Assembly (NCBI GenBank): GCA_020638675.1
Contig: JACKID010000001.1
Location: forward strand, 1,426,001-1,490,000
Length of the DNA: 64,000 nt
DNA from: Planctomycetota bacterium
Lineage (GTDB): Bacteria; Planctomycetota; UBA8742; UBA2392
Direction of reading: 5' to 3'
Shown: one piece after another, positions 17,574 to 24,748 of the stretch
How the letters are laid out: every line of letters begins with the position of its first letter
How positions within the stretch are numbered: position 1 is the first letter of the stretch
Position numbers and translations under genes: made by a program
Notes under the pieces: model-generated
The model's database searches: none
The model's input: only the letters and a program-made list of their open reading frames with translations
What the model was told of the DNA's origin: nothing

Positions 17574-18241
17574 AGCAACCCTCCGCGCAGCGGGTTGCCC
17601 TTGCGACCTCTCAGCAGCACGATCAGCCCGAGACCGGCCGTGAAGATCACGCAGGTCTCGAACATGGTGTCGAACGCTCGATAGTCCACGATGATGCTGG
17701 TGACCTGGTTCGGCACGTGCCCGTGGTAGAAATCATGGTGCTCGGCGTGTTCGCCCTCGTGTTCGGCGTGGGCTTGGGCTTCGGCCTGTGCGGCGTTGTA
17801 GGCCTCGACGTTTTCATGGCTCTTGCCGACCGGCGACTTCACTATGTTCTGCTGCGTGTAGCCCGAATACAGCGGATGCTGCTGCGCGGGCGCGTTCGGG
17901 TCGCCGAACGCGGGCATGTCCAGCGTCCCGTAAATCAGCACAGCGCCGGCCGCCAGACACGTGAGCAGCGCCGGCCAGTGCACGGCCTTGCGCACCGTTT
18001 CACGCGAGCCGGTCAGCACCAGCGTCCCGATCAGCAGGATCGTCGAGATGCCCGCCCCGACGGCCGCCTCCGTGTAGGCGACGTCGACGGCATCCATCGA
18101 CGTCCAGAAGCACGCCATCAGCAGGCTGTAAATGCTGGAGATCATCGCGGCGGCGAACAGGTTGCGGACTTCCACCGTCGCAACGGCCGTGATCAGCAGC
18201 AGCGCAAGCAGGATGAGGTCAATGATCAGAATGCCGTTCAT
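17570..18241 (-). CDS. MrpA C-terminal-type subunit (DUF4040/MbhD plus MbhE-like) with His-rich loop
   Basis: 223 residues. Residues 1-80 form three helices of the DUF4040/MbhD type (AYTEAAVGAGISTIL), 88-108 a further helix, and 180-212 the MbhE/MrpA-C-terminal helix preceded by ITSIIVDYRAFDT-like sequence. These are the parts that in MrpA follow the ND5-like antiporter half; here that half is absent. Between them is an unusual loop with seven His and several Glu at 158-175 (HAEHEGEHAEHH, then HGH). Overlaps G and B genes by 4 bp each. Confidence 0.85.
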   Translation of the reverse strand: MNGILIIDLILLALLLITAVATVEVRNLFAAAMISSIYSLLMACFWTSMDAVDVAYTEAAVGAGISTILLIGTLVLTGSRETVRKAVHWPALLTCLAAGAVLIYGTLDMPAFGDPNAPAQQHPLYSGYTQQNIVKSPVGKSHENVEAYNAAQAEAQAHAEHEGEHAEHHDFYHGHVPNQVTSIIVDYRAFDTMFETCVIFTAGLGLIVLLRGRKGNPLRGGLL

Positions 18242-18567
18242 CGCCGCGGCTCCCCTTTCTTCCAGGGACGCAGTCCGTCAACGTACGCGGCCTGCGTGAT
18301 GGCGTGGCAGGCAATCGGGCTAGCCATCAGCATGAACAGCACCATCAGCACGAGGCGCCCGGCGATCAGGTAGCTGTAGTCGTATTTCAGGCATTCGATC
18401 AGCATGGCGGCGCAGAACAGCATCACACCCAGCGTGTCGTTCTTGCCGGCCGGGTGAAGGCGGGTGTAGAAGTCGGGAAAGCGCAGCACGCCCACGGCTG
18501 CGGTGATTGAGAAGAAGCTGCCCAGCCCGAGCAGGATCCACACCAGCACGTCGAGGAAGGCTTGCAT
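18238..18567 (-). CDS. mnhG: Monovalent cation/H+ antiporter subunit G
   Basis: 109 residues, three membrane helices, with the MnhG motif GVLRFPDFYTRLHPAGKNDTLG. ATG at 18567 shares one base with the stop of the F gene and follows AGGAGG by eight bases; this decides the start over a longer open frame reaching 18882. C-terminus is basic. Required for assembly of Mrp complexes in characterised systems. Confidence 0.93.
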   Translation of the reverse strand: MQAFLDVLVWILLGLGSFFSITAAVGVLRFPDFYTRLHPAGKNDTLGVMLFCAAMLIECLKYDYSYLIAGRLVLMVLFMLMASPIACHAITQAAYVDGLRPWKKGEPRR

Positions 18568-18866
18568 CAGCCGAGCCTCCTGTGCCGGATGAACTTGAGG
18601 ATCGCGATCGTCGCCAGGAAATTCAGGATCGCGTAGACCAGTGCGATATCGAGGAAGTCCGGGCGCTCGGTCATGAACCCGATCAGCGCGATCATCAGGG
18701 CCGCCTTGGTGCCGATCGCGTTCATGGCGAGGATGCGGTCGTATGTCGTCGGACCGGCAATCGCTCGCACCAGCAGCAGCAGCACGCCGGTCAGCAACGC
18801 GACCCCGCCGACCAGTGTCGGGATGTCCGTGCGCAGCATCGATTCGGCGGCGACGGCCAGCATCAT
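18567..18866 (-). CDS. mnhF: Monovalent cation/H+ antiporter subunit F
   Basis: 99 residues, three membrane helices, with the MnhF signature RAIAGPTTYDRILAMNAIGT. Overlaps subunit E by 4 bp and G by 1 bp. Length is normal. The short C-terminal basic tail (RHRRLG) faces the cytoplasm by the positive-inside rule. Confidence 0.93.
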   Translation of the reverse strand: MMLAVAAESMLRTDIPTLVGGVALLTGVLLLLVRAIAGPTTYDRILAMNAIGTKAALMIALIGFMTERPDFLDIALVYAILNFLATIAILKFIRHRRLG

Positions 18867-19366
18867 GTCTCGGCCCCTTCACCCTCGACGTGCGCGACCT
18901 TGTCGTGCATCGGCTTCAGCCCGGCTTCACCACCCGGCGAGAGCTGATGGACCAGGAACTGTTTGCGCTCCGCGTCGATCTGCACCGTGACGGTGCCCGG
19001 CGTCAGCGTGATGCTGTTGGCGTAGATGGCAATCGCCAACTCGCTCTTCAGCGTGTACGGGGCCTTCACGAGGGACGGGTCTACGTCGAGCTTGGGGCTC
19101 CAGACGCGCCTTGCAACGTCCCAGTTGGAGACGACGATCTGCCACAGCAGCCACAGCAGGTAGGGCGGCTGGCGCAGCATGATGCGGATGACGTTGCCTT
19201 CCTCATACAGGAAGCCGACGCGCCAGCTAAGCAGCGTCGCCAGCGCACAGCTGACGACGCCGCATATCATGAGGTAGCGCTGGTGGGTGTCACTCCAGTC
19301 GAGCTGGCCGGAAAGAACCGCCCAGAACCCGCAGAGCACAACAAACAACAGCAAGTGACGCAGCAC
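18863..19366 (-). CDS. mnhE: Monovalent cation/H+ antiporter subunit E; first gene of the operon
   Basis: 167 residues: membrane helices near 2-22 and 30-48, an amphipathic region, and a C-terminal soluble part with SITLTPGTVTVQI, the MnhE signature. It is the first gene of the ten-gene Mrp-like operon, so the promoter should lie between 19366 and the upstream terminator at about 19466. Gene order E-F-G-A'-B-C-D differs from the classical A-B-C-D-E-F-G. Confidence 0.92.
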   Translation of the reverse strand: MLRHLLLFVVLCGFWAVLSGQLDWSDTHQRYLMICGVVSCALATLLSWRVGFLYEEGNVIRIMLRQPPYLLWLLWQIVVSNWDVARRVWSPKLDVDPSLVKAPYTLKSELAIAIYANSITLTPGTVTVQIDAERKQFLVHQLSPGGEAGLKPMHDKVAHVEGEGAET

Positions 19367-19465
19367 GGCGTATCTCCAGACCAGTTACCACAGTCCGCGC
19401 CTGTGCCGGGGGGTGGCGGGCGACGAATACCTGCTCGGCCGTGCCCAAACAGCCGATGCCAGGAT

Positions 19466-19497
19466 AAAAAACCGCACGGCCGCGAAGTATCGCCGTG
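19466..19497 (-). terminator. Rho-independent terminator of the toroid paralogue
   Basis: On the minus strand, CACGGC / GCCGTG with an 11-base loop is followed by CGG and a run of six T. It separates the gene ending at 19531 from the Mrp operon. Confidence 0.75.
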
Positions 19498-19530
19498 GCC
19501 ACAACCCGTGTCAACAACAGTCGATAGGGC

Positions 19531-20778
19531 CTATTTGTCCTCCAGGCGCATGTAGCGCGCGGCCACTTGCAGCATCAGCGTTGAGGTTGCCGTGCTCCAG
19601 ACGCGACCTCCCTGCGGGCACCATGCGCCCACGGCGTCCCAACTGCCGTGTTCGTCCAGGATGGCTTCGAATGTGTCTTCATCACCGGCGGCCCAGCCGC
19701 GCTGGTTTTCCAGCAGGGCGGGCAGCAAAGCGTCGCGCCACTTTTCCCAGTCTTTGCCGCCGTACTGGTACTCCATCAATGTCGCGAAGTACCAGTACTG
19801 GAAGTCGACCTGCTTGTCTTCCCACTTGGGCAGGTCTGCGAGGCAGCGATCGGCCTGCTTCTTCAGGTCCTTGTTCTTGACGCCCCACTTCTTGTCGCCC
19901 GAGAAGAGCCGGAACAGGACGTGGGCAGCGTCCGGGCACGGGTGCGCGGGGAATCCAGCCGAAGCGCGAACGCGCGCATCATTGCCGCCGGGCTGGTCGA
20001 AGCCGGTCTTCATGATCCCGTCTACGTCGCCGGTCGTCTTGGTGAACCAGGCATCAGCCGCCTCAAATGCAGCGTCGTAGTTGCCGTCGATTGCCGACAT
20101 CTTCGCGGATTTCAGGCCAAGAATCGCCCAGCCGGTGAACTGGTTGTCACTGCTGTCCATGTTGGGTGACCAGCGCCAACCGCCGTTGTCATTCTGCGCG
20201 TCGAGCAGATAGGCGACGGCCTTCTCGGCCGGGGCCTTCAGCTTCTCGTCGCCGGACAGCCCGTACATTTCGGTGACGGCCATCGTTGCGATGGCGTGCT
20301 CGTACATCAGCCCCATGGCGTTTGTATCGCCGAAGCAGCCGGTTTCGCCCTGTTGCGACAGCAGGTGGGCCAGCCCCTTACTGCAGTATTCCTTGTACGC
20401 GCCTTCGGTGTGGTCGTAGCCCATCCCGGTGAACGTGAGCAGCACAAGTGCCGTCGCAGCTACGTCGTTGTTTTCGGCGTAGCCCGCGTCGCCATTCTCT
20501 TCGCCCGCTTTGACCCATGCGAGGTTGTACGTCTTCTTTGCCCTCGGTCGCGCGCTGTGGCTGCTGAAGTCCTTGACACTCCAACTGCCGTCCGGCGACT
20601 GGTGATCAACGAACCACTCGAGTGCAGCCACGATGTGCTTGTTGATCTGCTCCTGCGTGTATTCCTTCTTCTCTTCCTTCTTGTCTTCCTTGGGCTTCGG
20701 TTTCGCGACGACCGCACTGGATGACAAGAGCAAACCGACCGCGATCGCGGCCGCTGCTGCGACATGGCGTAACTGCAT
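19531..20778 (-). CDS. Secreted squalene-cyclase-fold (prenyltransferase/squalene oxidase repeat) protein
   Basis: 415 residues: signal peptide (1-25, ending VVAKP), a Lys/Glu-rich linker, then an alpha/alpha toroid paralogous to the domain at 4355-6037 (shared segments AKKTYN, GYDH-EG, GCFG and LDEHGSWDAV). No membrane anchor or TonB-like spacer, and no DxDD catalytic motif. ATG 20778 follows GGAGG by seven bases; an upstream open frame to 20916 has no ribosome site. Expected to be periplasmic; function unknown. Confidence 0.85.
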   Translation of the reverse strand: MQLRHVAAAAAIAVGLLLSSSAVVAKPKPKEDKKEEKKEYTQEQINKHIVAALEWFVDHQSPDGSWSVKDFSSHSARPRAKKTYNLAWVKAGEENGDAGYAENNDVAATALVLLTFTGMGYDHTEGAYKEYCSKGLAHLLSQQGETGCFGDTNAMGLMYEHAIATMAVTEMYGLSGDEKLKAPAEKAVAYLLDAQNDNGGWRWSPNMDSSDNQFTGWAILGLKSAKMSAIDGNYDAAFEAADAWFTKTTGDVDGIMKTGFDQPGGNDARVRASAGFPAHPCPDAAHVLFRLFSGDKKWGVKNKDLKKQADRCLADLPKWEDKQVDFQYWYFATLMEYQYGGKDWEKWRDALLPALLENQRGWAAGDEDTFEAILDEHGSWDAVGAWCPQGGRVWSTATSTLMLQVAARYMRLEDK

Positions 20779-20849
20779 GGAGAATCCTCCGTGGCTAGGT
20801 AGTTCCGCAGAATGTGAATTAACGGGCCCGGCTACGGATGGTTCGCCGA

Positions 20850-21266
20850 TCAGTCGGCGAAAAGGAACAGAAGCAGCGCGACGAGCACCGCCAGCACCAC
20901 CAGCCTGAACAGCCAAAGCAACCGTCTGGAACGTCGCGGCTCCGACGCGCCCGACGCCTGCTGGTTCTTGAGCATGTCGCGCAGGTGGACCCCGGTGTGG
21001 ATACCTGTCTTGCGACTCACTTCCATGGCCGGAAGGACGCCGCTGTCCGGCGGCGTGTAGACGGTGAATGCGTCCTCAAGCTGCTCAAGGGGCACCTCGA
21101 CGCAGTAGTGGCCCGCTTGCGTGCCGACCCGCGCCTCAATGCCACCTGATTCGAGGTAGGTGCAGGTCATGCGTGCGGTGAGCTGGTCCGGCTGGTGCGC
21201 GAACACGACCCACTCTCGCGAGTCACGCTTGACCCACTCGACGTTCGTGTCGTCTTCGCCGGGCAT
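20850..21266 (-). CDS. Hypothetical tail-anchored protein
   Basis: 138 residues: a soluble N-terminal part (W-V-FAHQPDQLTARMTC..YLESGGIEARVG) that resembles the small ligand-binding DUF2007-type fold in general pattern, a basic segment, and a hydrophobic helix at the extreme C-terminus (about 116-137). ATG 21266 follows GGAG. Two bases separate it from the upstream gene at 21269, so the two are co-transcribed. Function unknown. Confidence 0.7.
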   Translation of the reverse strand: MPGEDDTNVEWVKRDSREWVVFAHQPDQLTARMTCTYLESGGIEARVGTQAGHYCVEVPLEQLEDAFTVYTPPDSGVLPAMEVSRKTGIHTGVHLRDMLKNQQASGASEPRRSRRLLWLFRLVVLAVLVALLLFLFAD

Positions 21267-21268
21267 TG

Positions 21269-21811
21269 TCAGGCTCCGGACGGTTCGATCTTTCCTGTGC
21301 CGCGGCGCGTGGGCGCGGCTTCGAACTCGGACTTGAGGGCATCCGCGAACGCGGACAGCGCGTCGAACGTGCAAACCATGCCACAGCGATGCTCGACGCT
21401 GCCGCCGAGCGCATTGCTCTGCCTGTACGTTGCGCCGAACGATACGCGCACTTCTTCGGGCACATCCGGCTCGGCCCGGTCTTCCTTGGGCACGCCGGCG
21501 AGCCCGGTTACGTTGATCTTCTGGGTCCACTTGCTGCGCTTGGCGGCGAGGCTGAGCTCGATCTCCTGCGTGTCGCTGCGCAGCTGCATCATGCCCGTGC
21601 GCTTGACCGTGAAGCTCTTCAGCTTCTCGACCATGCGGTTCAGTCCGCCACGCGTGAGGTGCGGCTCGCCGATGATCGGCTCGCCGTAGGACTCAAAGCG
21701 CACAACACACTCCACGCCGTCTTCGTCGCCGGTTGCGCCGCGGCCGCGAGTGATGTGCTGCGGCGTCAACTCAAAGAAGCTGCCGCCGTCCGTGGATTCA
21801 ATTCTCGCCAT
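21269..21811 (-). CDS. Hypothetical soluble protein
   Basis: 180 residues, no signal peptide or membrane helix, beta-rich with alternating charged residues. ATG 21811 chosen (MARIESTDGG); the in-frame start at 21874 would run through the terminator hairpin at 21863. Coupled to the following tail-anchored gene (2-bp gap), which suggests a joint role. I recognise no family. Confidence 0.65.
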   Translation of the reverse strand: MARIESTDGGSFFELTPQHITRGRGATGDEDGVECVVRFESYGEPIIGEPHLTRGGLNRMVEKLKSFTVKRTGMMQLRSDTQEIELSLAAKRSKWTQKINVTGLAGVPKEDRAEPDVPEEVRVSFGATYRQSNALGGSVEHRCGMVCTFDALSAFADALKSEFEAAPTRRGTGKIEPSGA

Positions 21812-21862
21812 GACCGGAGTGTGCCATAGGCCACGGACTGTGCAATACGGCTGAAACGAATC

Positions 21863-21886
21863 GGGCCCGGCCAAGCGGCCGGGCCC
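21863..21886 (-). terminator. Hairpin terminator after the Ser/Tyr-rich TPR gene
   Basis: Perfect 10-bp stem GGGCCCGGCC / GGCCGGGCCC with a four-base loop. On the minus strand it lies 17 bp after the stop at 21904 and is followed by GATTCGTTTC, a weak T-rich tail. Confidence 0.7.
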
Positions 21887-21903
21887 GTGGGTTTCTGCAA
21901 GTG

Positions 21904-23868
21904 CTACTCTTCCTCGAGCGCCTTCATGGCCTCTCGCTGCAGTTGCTGGGCGGCCGTGTCCTGCGGCGACTGCTTCAGCGCGCGGTCAAGGCGTTCCGCT
22001 GCCGCCGAGGCGTCACCGGTGCGCAGCGCGACGTAGCCGCTCAGGAGCAGCAGGTCGGGGTCTTCGGGGTTGTCCTTCAGTTCGGCGTTCAGGCTGTCTA
22101 CGTAATCCTTGAGGACCACCGGGTCACCAAACACGCGCTCGAGATCAATCCGGCTCTTCTCGGCGTCCAGCGCCACGCCGCGGCGGAGGGCAAATGCCGC
22201 GAACGCGTACTTGCCCTCGGCGAATGCGCTGATCGCGAGGCTGTAGCGCGCGTCGGCACTTTCCGGGTTGAGGATCACGGCTTCCTTGTACGCCTTGGTG
22301 GCGGTCTTGAAGTCGCCGCTGGTGAAGGCGTCCGTGCCGCGGTTCATTTCGTAGCGGTACTCCTCGGCGGCGTCCGTCTTCGCGCGGTCGATGCTGCTGT
22401 CCGGCACGCGCGGACGGGGCTTGCTGCCGATCTGGTCGCGGCGGCGGTTGTCCTTGTAGCCCGAGGCGTCATCCGCGCCGTCTTCGTAGCCACGGTTGTA
22501 GCCCTTGCCGTAGCCATCGTCATATCCGTCGTCATACAGCGAGTCGTAGTTGAGGGAGACATAGCTGTACGAATAGGGGCGATAGTCGTACCAGCGCGAG
22601 TAGCCGTACCAGTACGGCCGCAGTACCGAGAAGTACAGCCCGTGATAGTGGTAGCGATGGCGATGGCGCCAGGTGCCCCACGGCCAGTAGGTGCAGTAGC
22701 TGCCCCAGTTGTAGCCGCACCAGCCAAGGCTCACGTAGGGAACGATGTGCCACGCGGTGCCGACCAGGAAGGCCGCGGCAAACGAACCCGAGTAAGGGTT
22801 GTAGCCCCACGGGCTGTAGTAGTGGCTGTAGTAGTGGCTGTAGTAGGAGGCGCTCCACCAGCTCGAGCTGTAGCCGAAGTAGAAGCCCGTGCCGGAGTAG
22901 TAGCCTGCGTAGTATCCCGGCCAGCTGTAGCCATACGAGTAGAATGACGGGCTGTAGTAGTTGTGCGTCGTGTAGCCGCCGTTCAGCGGCTCGCTCGGGC
23001 GTGTGGTGTTGCCACGGAAGCTGCTCGTTGCGGTGGGGTTGCGGAACGACGTGAGTGTGCTGCGCTCACTGAAAGTGTTGCGAGGCTGCGTCGGCCCCAG
23101 AACGCTTGAGCGCGAGGTGCCCGTGTTTGACTGCCCGTTGCCGCGTGATACCAGCGACGACGGTGACCGGGTCGCCACGGAAGTCCGCGAAGAGCCGACC
23201 GAGCGAGGCGCCGCGGTCTTGGCGCTGGAGCCGGCAAGGCGCGACGAGCTGGGTTGTGCGCGGCTGATCGTCGGCACACCGCTTGAGGTTGTGCGCGAAG
23301 GTGCCGGGCGGTAGCTGCTGCGCCCGAGCGACGAGACGCCGCCGGATGAGCTGGAACTGGAGGTCGGGCCCGTATAGCTGCTGCGTGACGGCGAGCGGCT
23401 GGAGCTGCTGCTGGAAGGCGTGCGGCTCGTGCCGGATGACGAGCTGGACCGATAGGAGCCCGACGAACTCGGCGTGCGGCTGATGCCCGAGCCGGAGCTG
23501 CCGGACGAGCGGCTGATCCCGCTAGAACCTGATGAGCGGCTGATCCCGCTTGAGCCGGACGAACGCGAGGTCGAGCCGGATGAGCGGCTGCTGCCGGATG
23601 ATCTGACGGTGGAGCCAGACGAGCGGCCGGAGCTTCCGGAGCTGCCGCCGTAGGATTTGACCTTCGACGCGCTCCCGCCACTGCTGCGCGAAGAGCTGCC
23701 GCTGCTGCGCGACACACCGCCGCTGCTGCTTCGGCTTGATCCGCCGGATGCGCTGCCGGAACTGCCGCGCGTGACGCGTTGGGCGTCGACGTTATGCACC
23801 GGCGCCGCAAACACGATCACCGCCAGCACAGCGACCATTGAAAAGAACAACTTCCTGGGGGTGAACAT
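21904..23868 (-). CDS. Secreted Ser/Arg-repeat, Tyr-rich protein with C-terminal TPRs
   Basis: 654 residues: signal peptide (1-29, ending VDAQ), a Ser/Arg/Gly low-complexity region (35-295) built of SRSSGSSG-type units, a Tyr/Ser/Gly/Trp-rich region (300-470) with YYSHYYSHYY and paired Cys (C384, C392), then an Arg-rich linker and TPR-like helices (500-650). ATG 23868 follows GGAGG by seven bases. Looks like an extracellular or periplasmic structural or adhesive protein anchored through its TPR part; this is inference. Flanked by terminators on both sides, so monocistronic. Confidence 0.75.
   Translation of the reverse strand: MFTPRKLFFSMVAVLAVIVFAAPVHNVDAQRVTRGSSGSASGGSSRSSSGGVSRSSGSSSRSSGGSASKVKSYGGSSGSSGRSSGSTVRSSGSSRSSGSTSRSSGSSGISRSSGSSGISRSSGSSGSGISRTPSSSGSYRSSSSSGTSRTPSSSSSSRSPSRSSYTGPTSSSSSSGGVSSLGRSSYRPAPSRTTSSGVPTISRAQPSSSRLAGSSAKTAAPRSVGSSRTSVATRSPSSLVSRGNGQSNTGTSRSSVLGPTQPRNTFSERSTLTSFRNPTATSSFRGNTTRPSEPLNGGYTTHNYYSPSFYSYGYSWPGYYAGYYSGTGFYFGYSSSWWSASYYSHYYSHYYSPWGYNPYSGSFAAAFLVGTAWHIVPYVSLGWCGYNWGSYCTYWPWGTWRHRHRYHYHGLYFSVLRPYWYGYSRWYDYRPYSYSYVSLNYDSLYDDGYDDGYGKGYNRGYEDGADDASGYKDNRRRDQIGSKPRPRVPDSSIDRAKTDAAEEYRYEMNRGTDAFTSGDFKTATKAYKEAVILNPESADARYSLAISAFAEGKYAFAAFALRRGVALDAEKSRIDLERVFGDPVVLKDYVDSLNAELKDNPEDPDLLLLSGYVALRTGDASAAAERLDRALKQSPQDTAAQQLQREAMKALEEE
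23507..23560. repeat. 27-bp tandem repeat inside the Ser/Arg-rich coding region
   Basis: The 17-mer GAGCGGCTGATCCCGCT occurs at 23507 and 23534, a 27-bp period encoding SGISRSSGS-like nine-residue units. Diverged copies extend on both sides through about 23400-23640. Confidence 0.8.
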
Positions 23869-23902
23869 CGTTGACCTCCGTCCGTGTTCGGGCAGGGCAA
23901 TG

Positions 23903-23940
23903 AAAAAAGCCCCGGCGGCAATTCCTTGCCTAAAAGGGGC
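23903..23940 (-). terminator. Two-part hairpin terminator closing the 24-36 kb gene run
   Basis: On the minus strand: GCCCC, inner hairpin GGCAA-GGAA-TTGCC, then GGGGC followed by six T. It lies downstream of the pseudouridine synthase gene and upstream of the Ser/Tyr-rich gene. Confidence 0.8.
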
Positions 23941-24011
23941 CCCTTCAGGCCGCAATCATAACGCTTCTGACGGCAATCCGAAGCCAAAAAAGTGGATTTG
24001 GCCGCGCGCGA

Positions 24012-24746
24012 CTATGTTTGTTGCAACCCGCTTTGGCGGAGGGATTTGAGTACCCCGCTCAGGTCTTTCGGCAACTTCGCCTGCAGCTTCAGTTCTGCGC
24101 CTGTAACGGGGTGTCGAAAGGCCAGTTCACGCGCATGGATGAACTGCCGCTGCAGCCCGAAATGGTGGCGCAACTCGCCATTGGCTTTCTTGTTTCCATA
24201 GATGTTGTCGCCGGCGATCGGAAACCCGAGGTGCTCAAAGTGAGCTCGCAACTGGTGCGTGCGGCCTGTCCTAATGGTCGCAGCAACAAGCGCAAAGCCC
24301 GGCAGTTCCTCTTCTACTTGATAGTCCGTGACGGCCGACTGCGCTTCGGGCGCATTGCTGACGGCGACTTTGCGGCGGGGATGCTCAATCTTCGCCAGCG
24401 GGACGTCGATTGTGCCCCTGCGCGGGTTGGGTACGCCGGCCGTCAGCACCCAGTAGCGTTTCTCGAAACCGCCGTCGCGCAACATTTCGCCCAGTGCGGA
24501 CAGCGCGCCCGGCGTTCGCCCGAACACCACCAGTCCTGACGTGTAGCGGTCCAGGCGATGCACGGCCGCGATCTCGGGCTGCTTGAAGTGCTTGCGGAGC
24601 TGGTCCTGCAGCGTCTGCTCGCCGTCTTCGGCCATGTTGGTGAGTAGGCCCGCAGGCTTGCTGACGACCAGCAGGTGCTCGTCTTCATAAACGATTGCGA
24701 AGCTGCGGTAGCTGGAGCCGCGCTGCGGTTTTCGGGGGCGCGGCAT
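24012..24746 (-). CDS. RluA-family 23S rRNA/tRNA pseudouridine synthase
   Basis: 244 residues. Isomerises specific uridines to pseudouridine. Catalytic motif HRLDRYTSG with D66 and the RTGRTHQLRAH motif are intact. There is no N-terminal S4 RNA-binding domain, as in RluA/RluC-short and TruC-like members, so the target cannot be read from sequence. Starts 2 bp after the helicase stop and ends the long minus-strand run. Confidence 0.9.
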   Translation of the reverse strand: MPRPRKPQRGSSYRSFAIVYEDEHLLVVSKPAGLLTNMAEDGEQTLQDQLRKHFKQPEIAAVHRLDRYTSGLVVFGRTPGALSALGEMLRDGGFEKRYWVLTAGVPNPRRGTIDVPLAKIEHPRRKVAVSNAPEAQSAVTDYQVEEELPGFALVAATIRTGRTHQLRAHFEHLGFPIAGDNIYGNKKANGELRHHFGLQRQFIHARELAFRHPVTGAELKLQAKLPKDLSGVLKSLRQSGLQQT

Positions 24747-24748
24747 GA

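Noticed and set aside
11649..19366. Reading the operon as respiratory complex I
   Set aside because: The NuoN/M/L-like genes are accompanied by MnhE, MnhF, MnhG and MnhB-type subunits and there is no NADH- or quinone-binding subunit.
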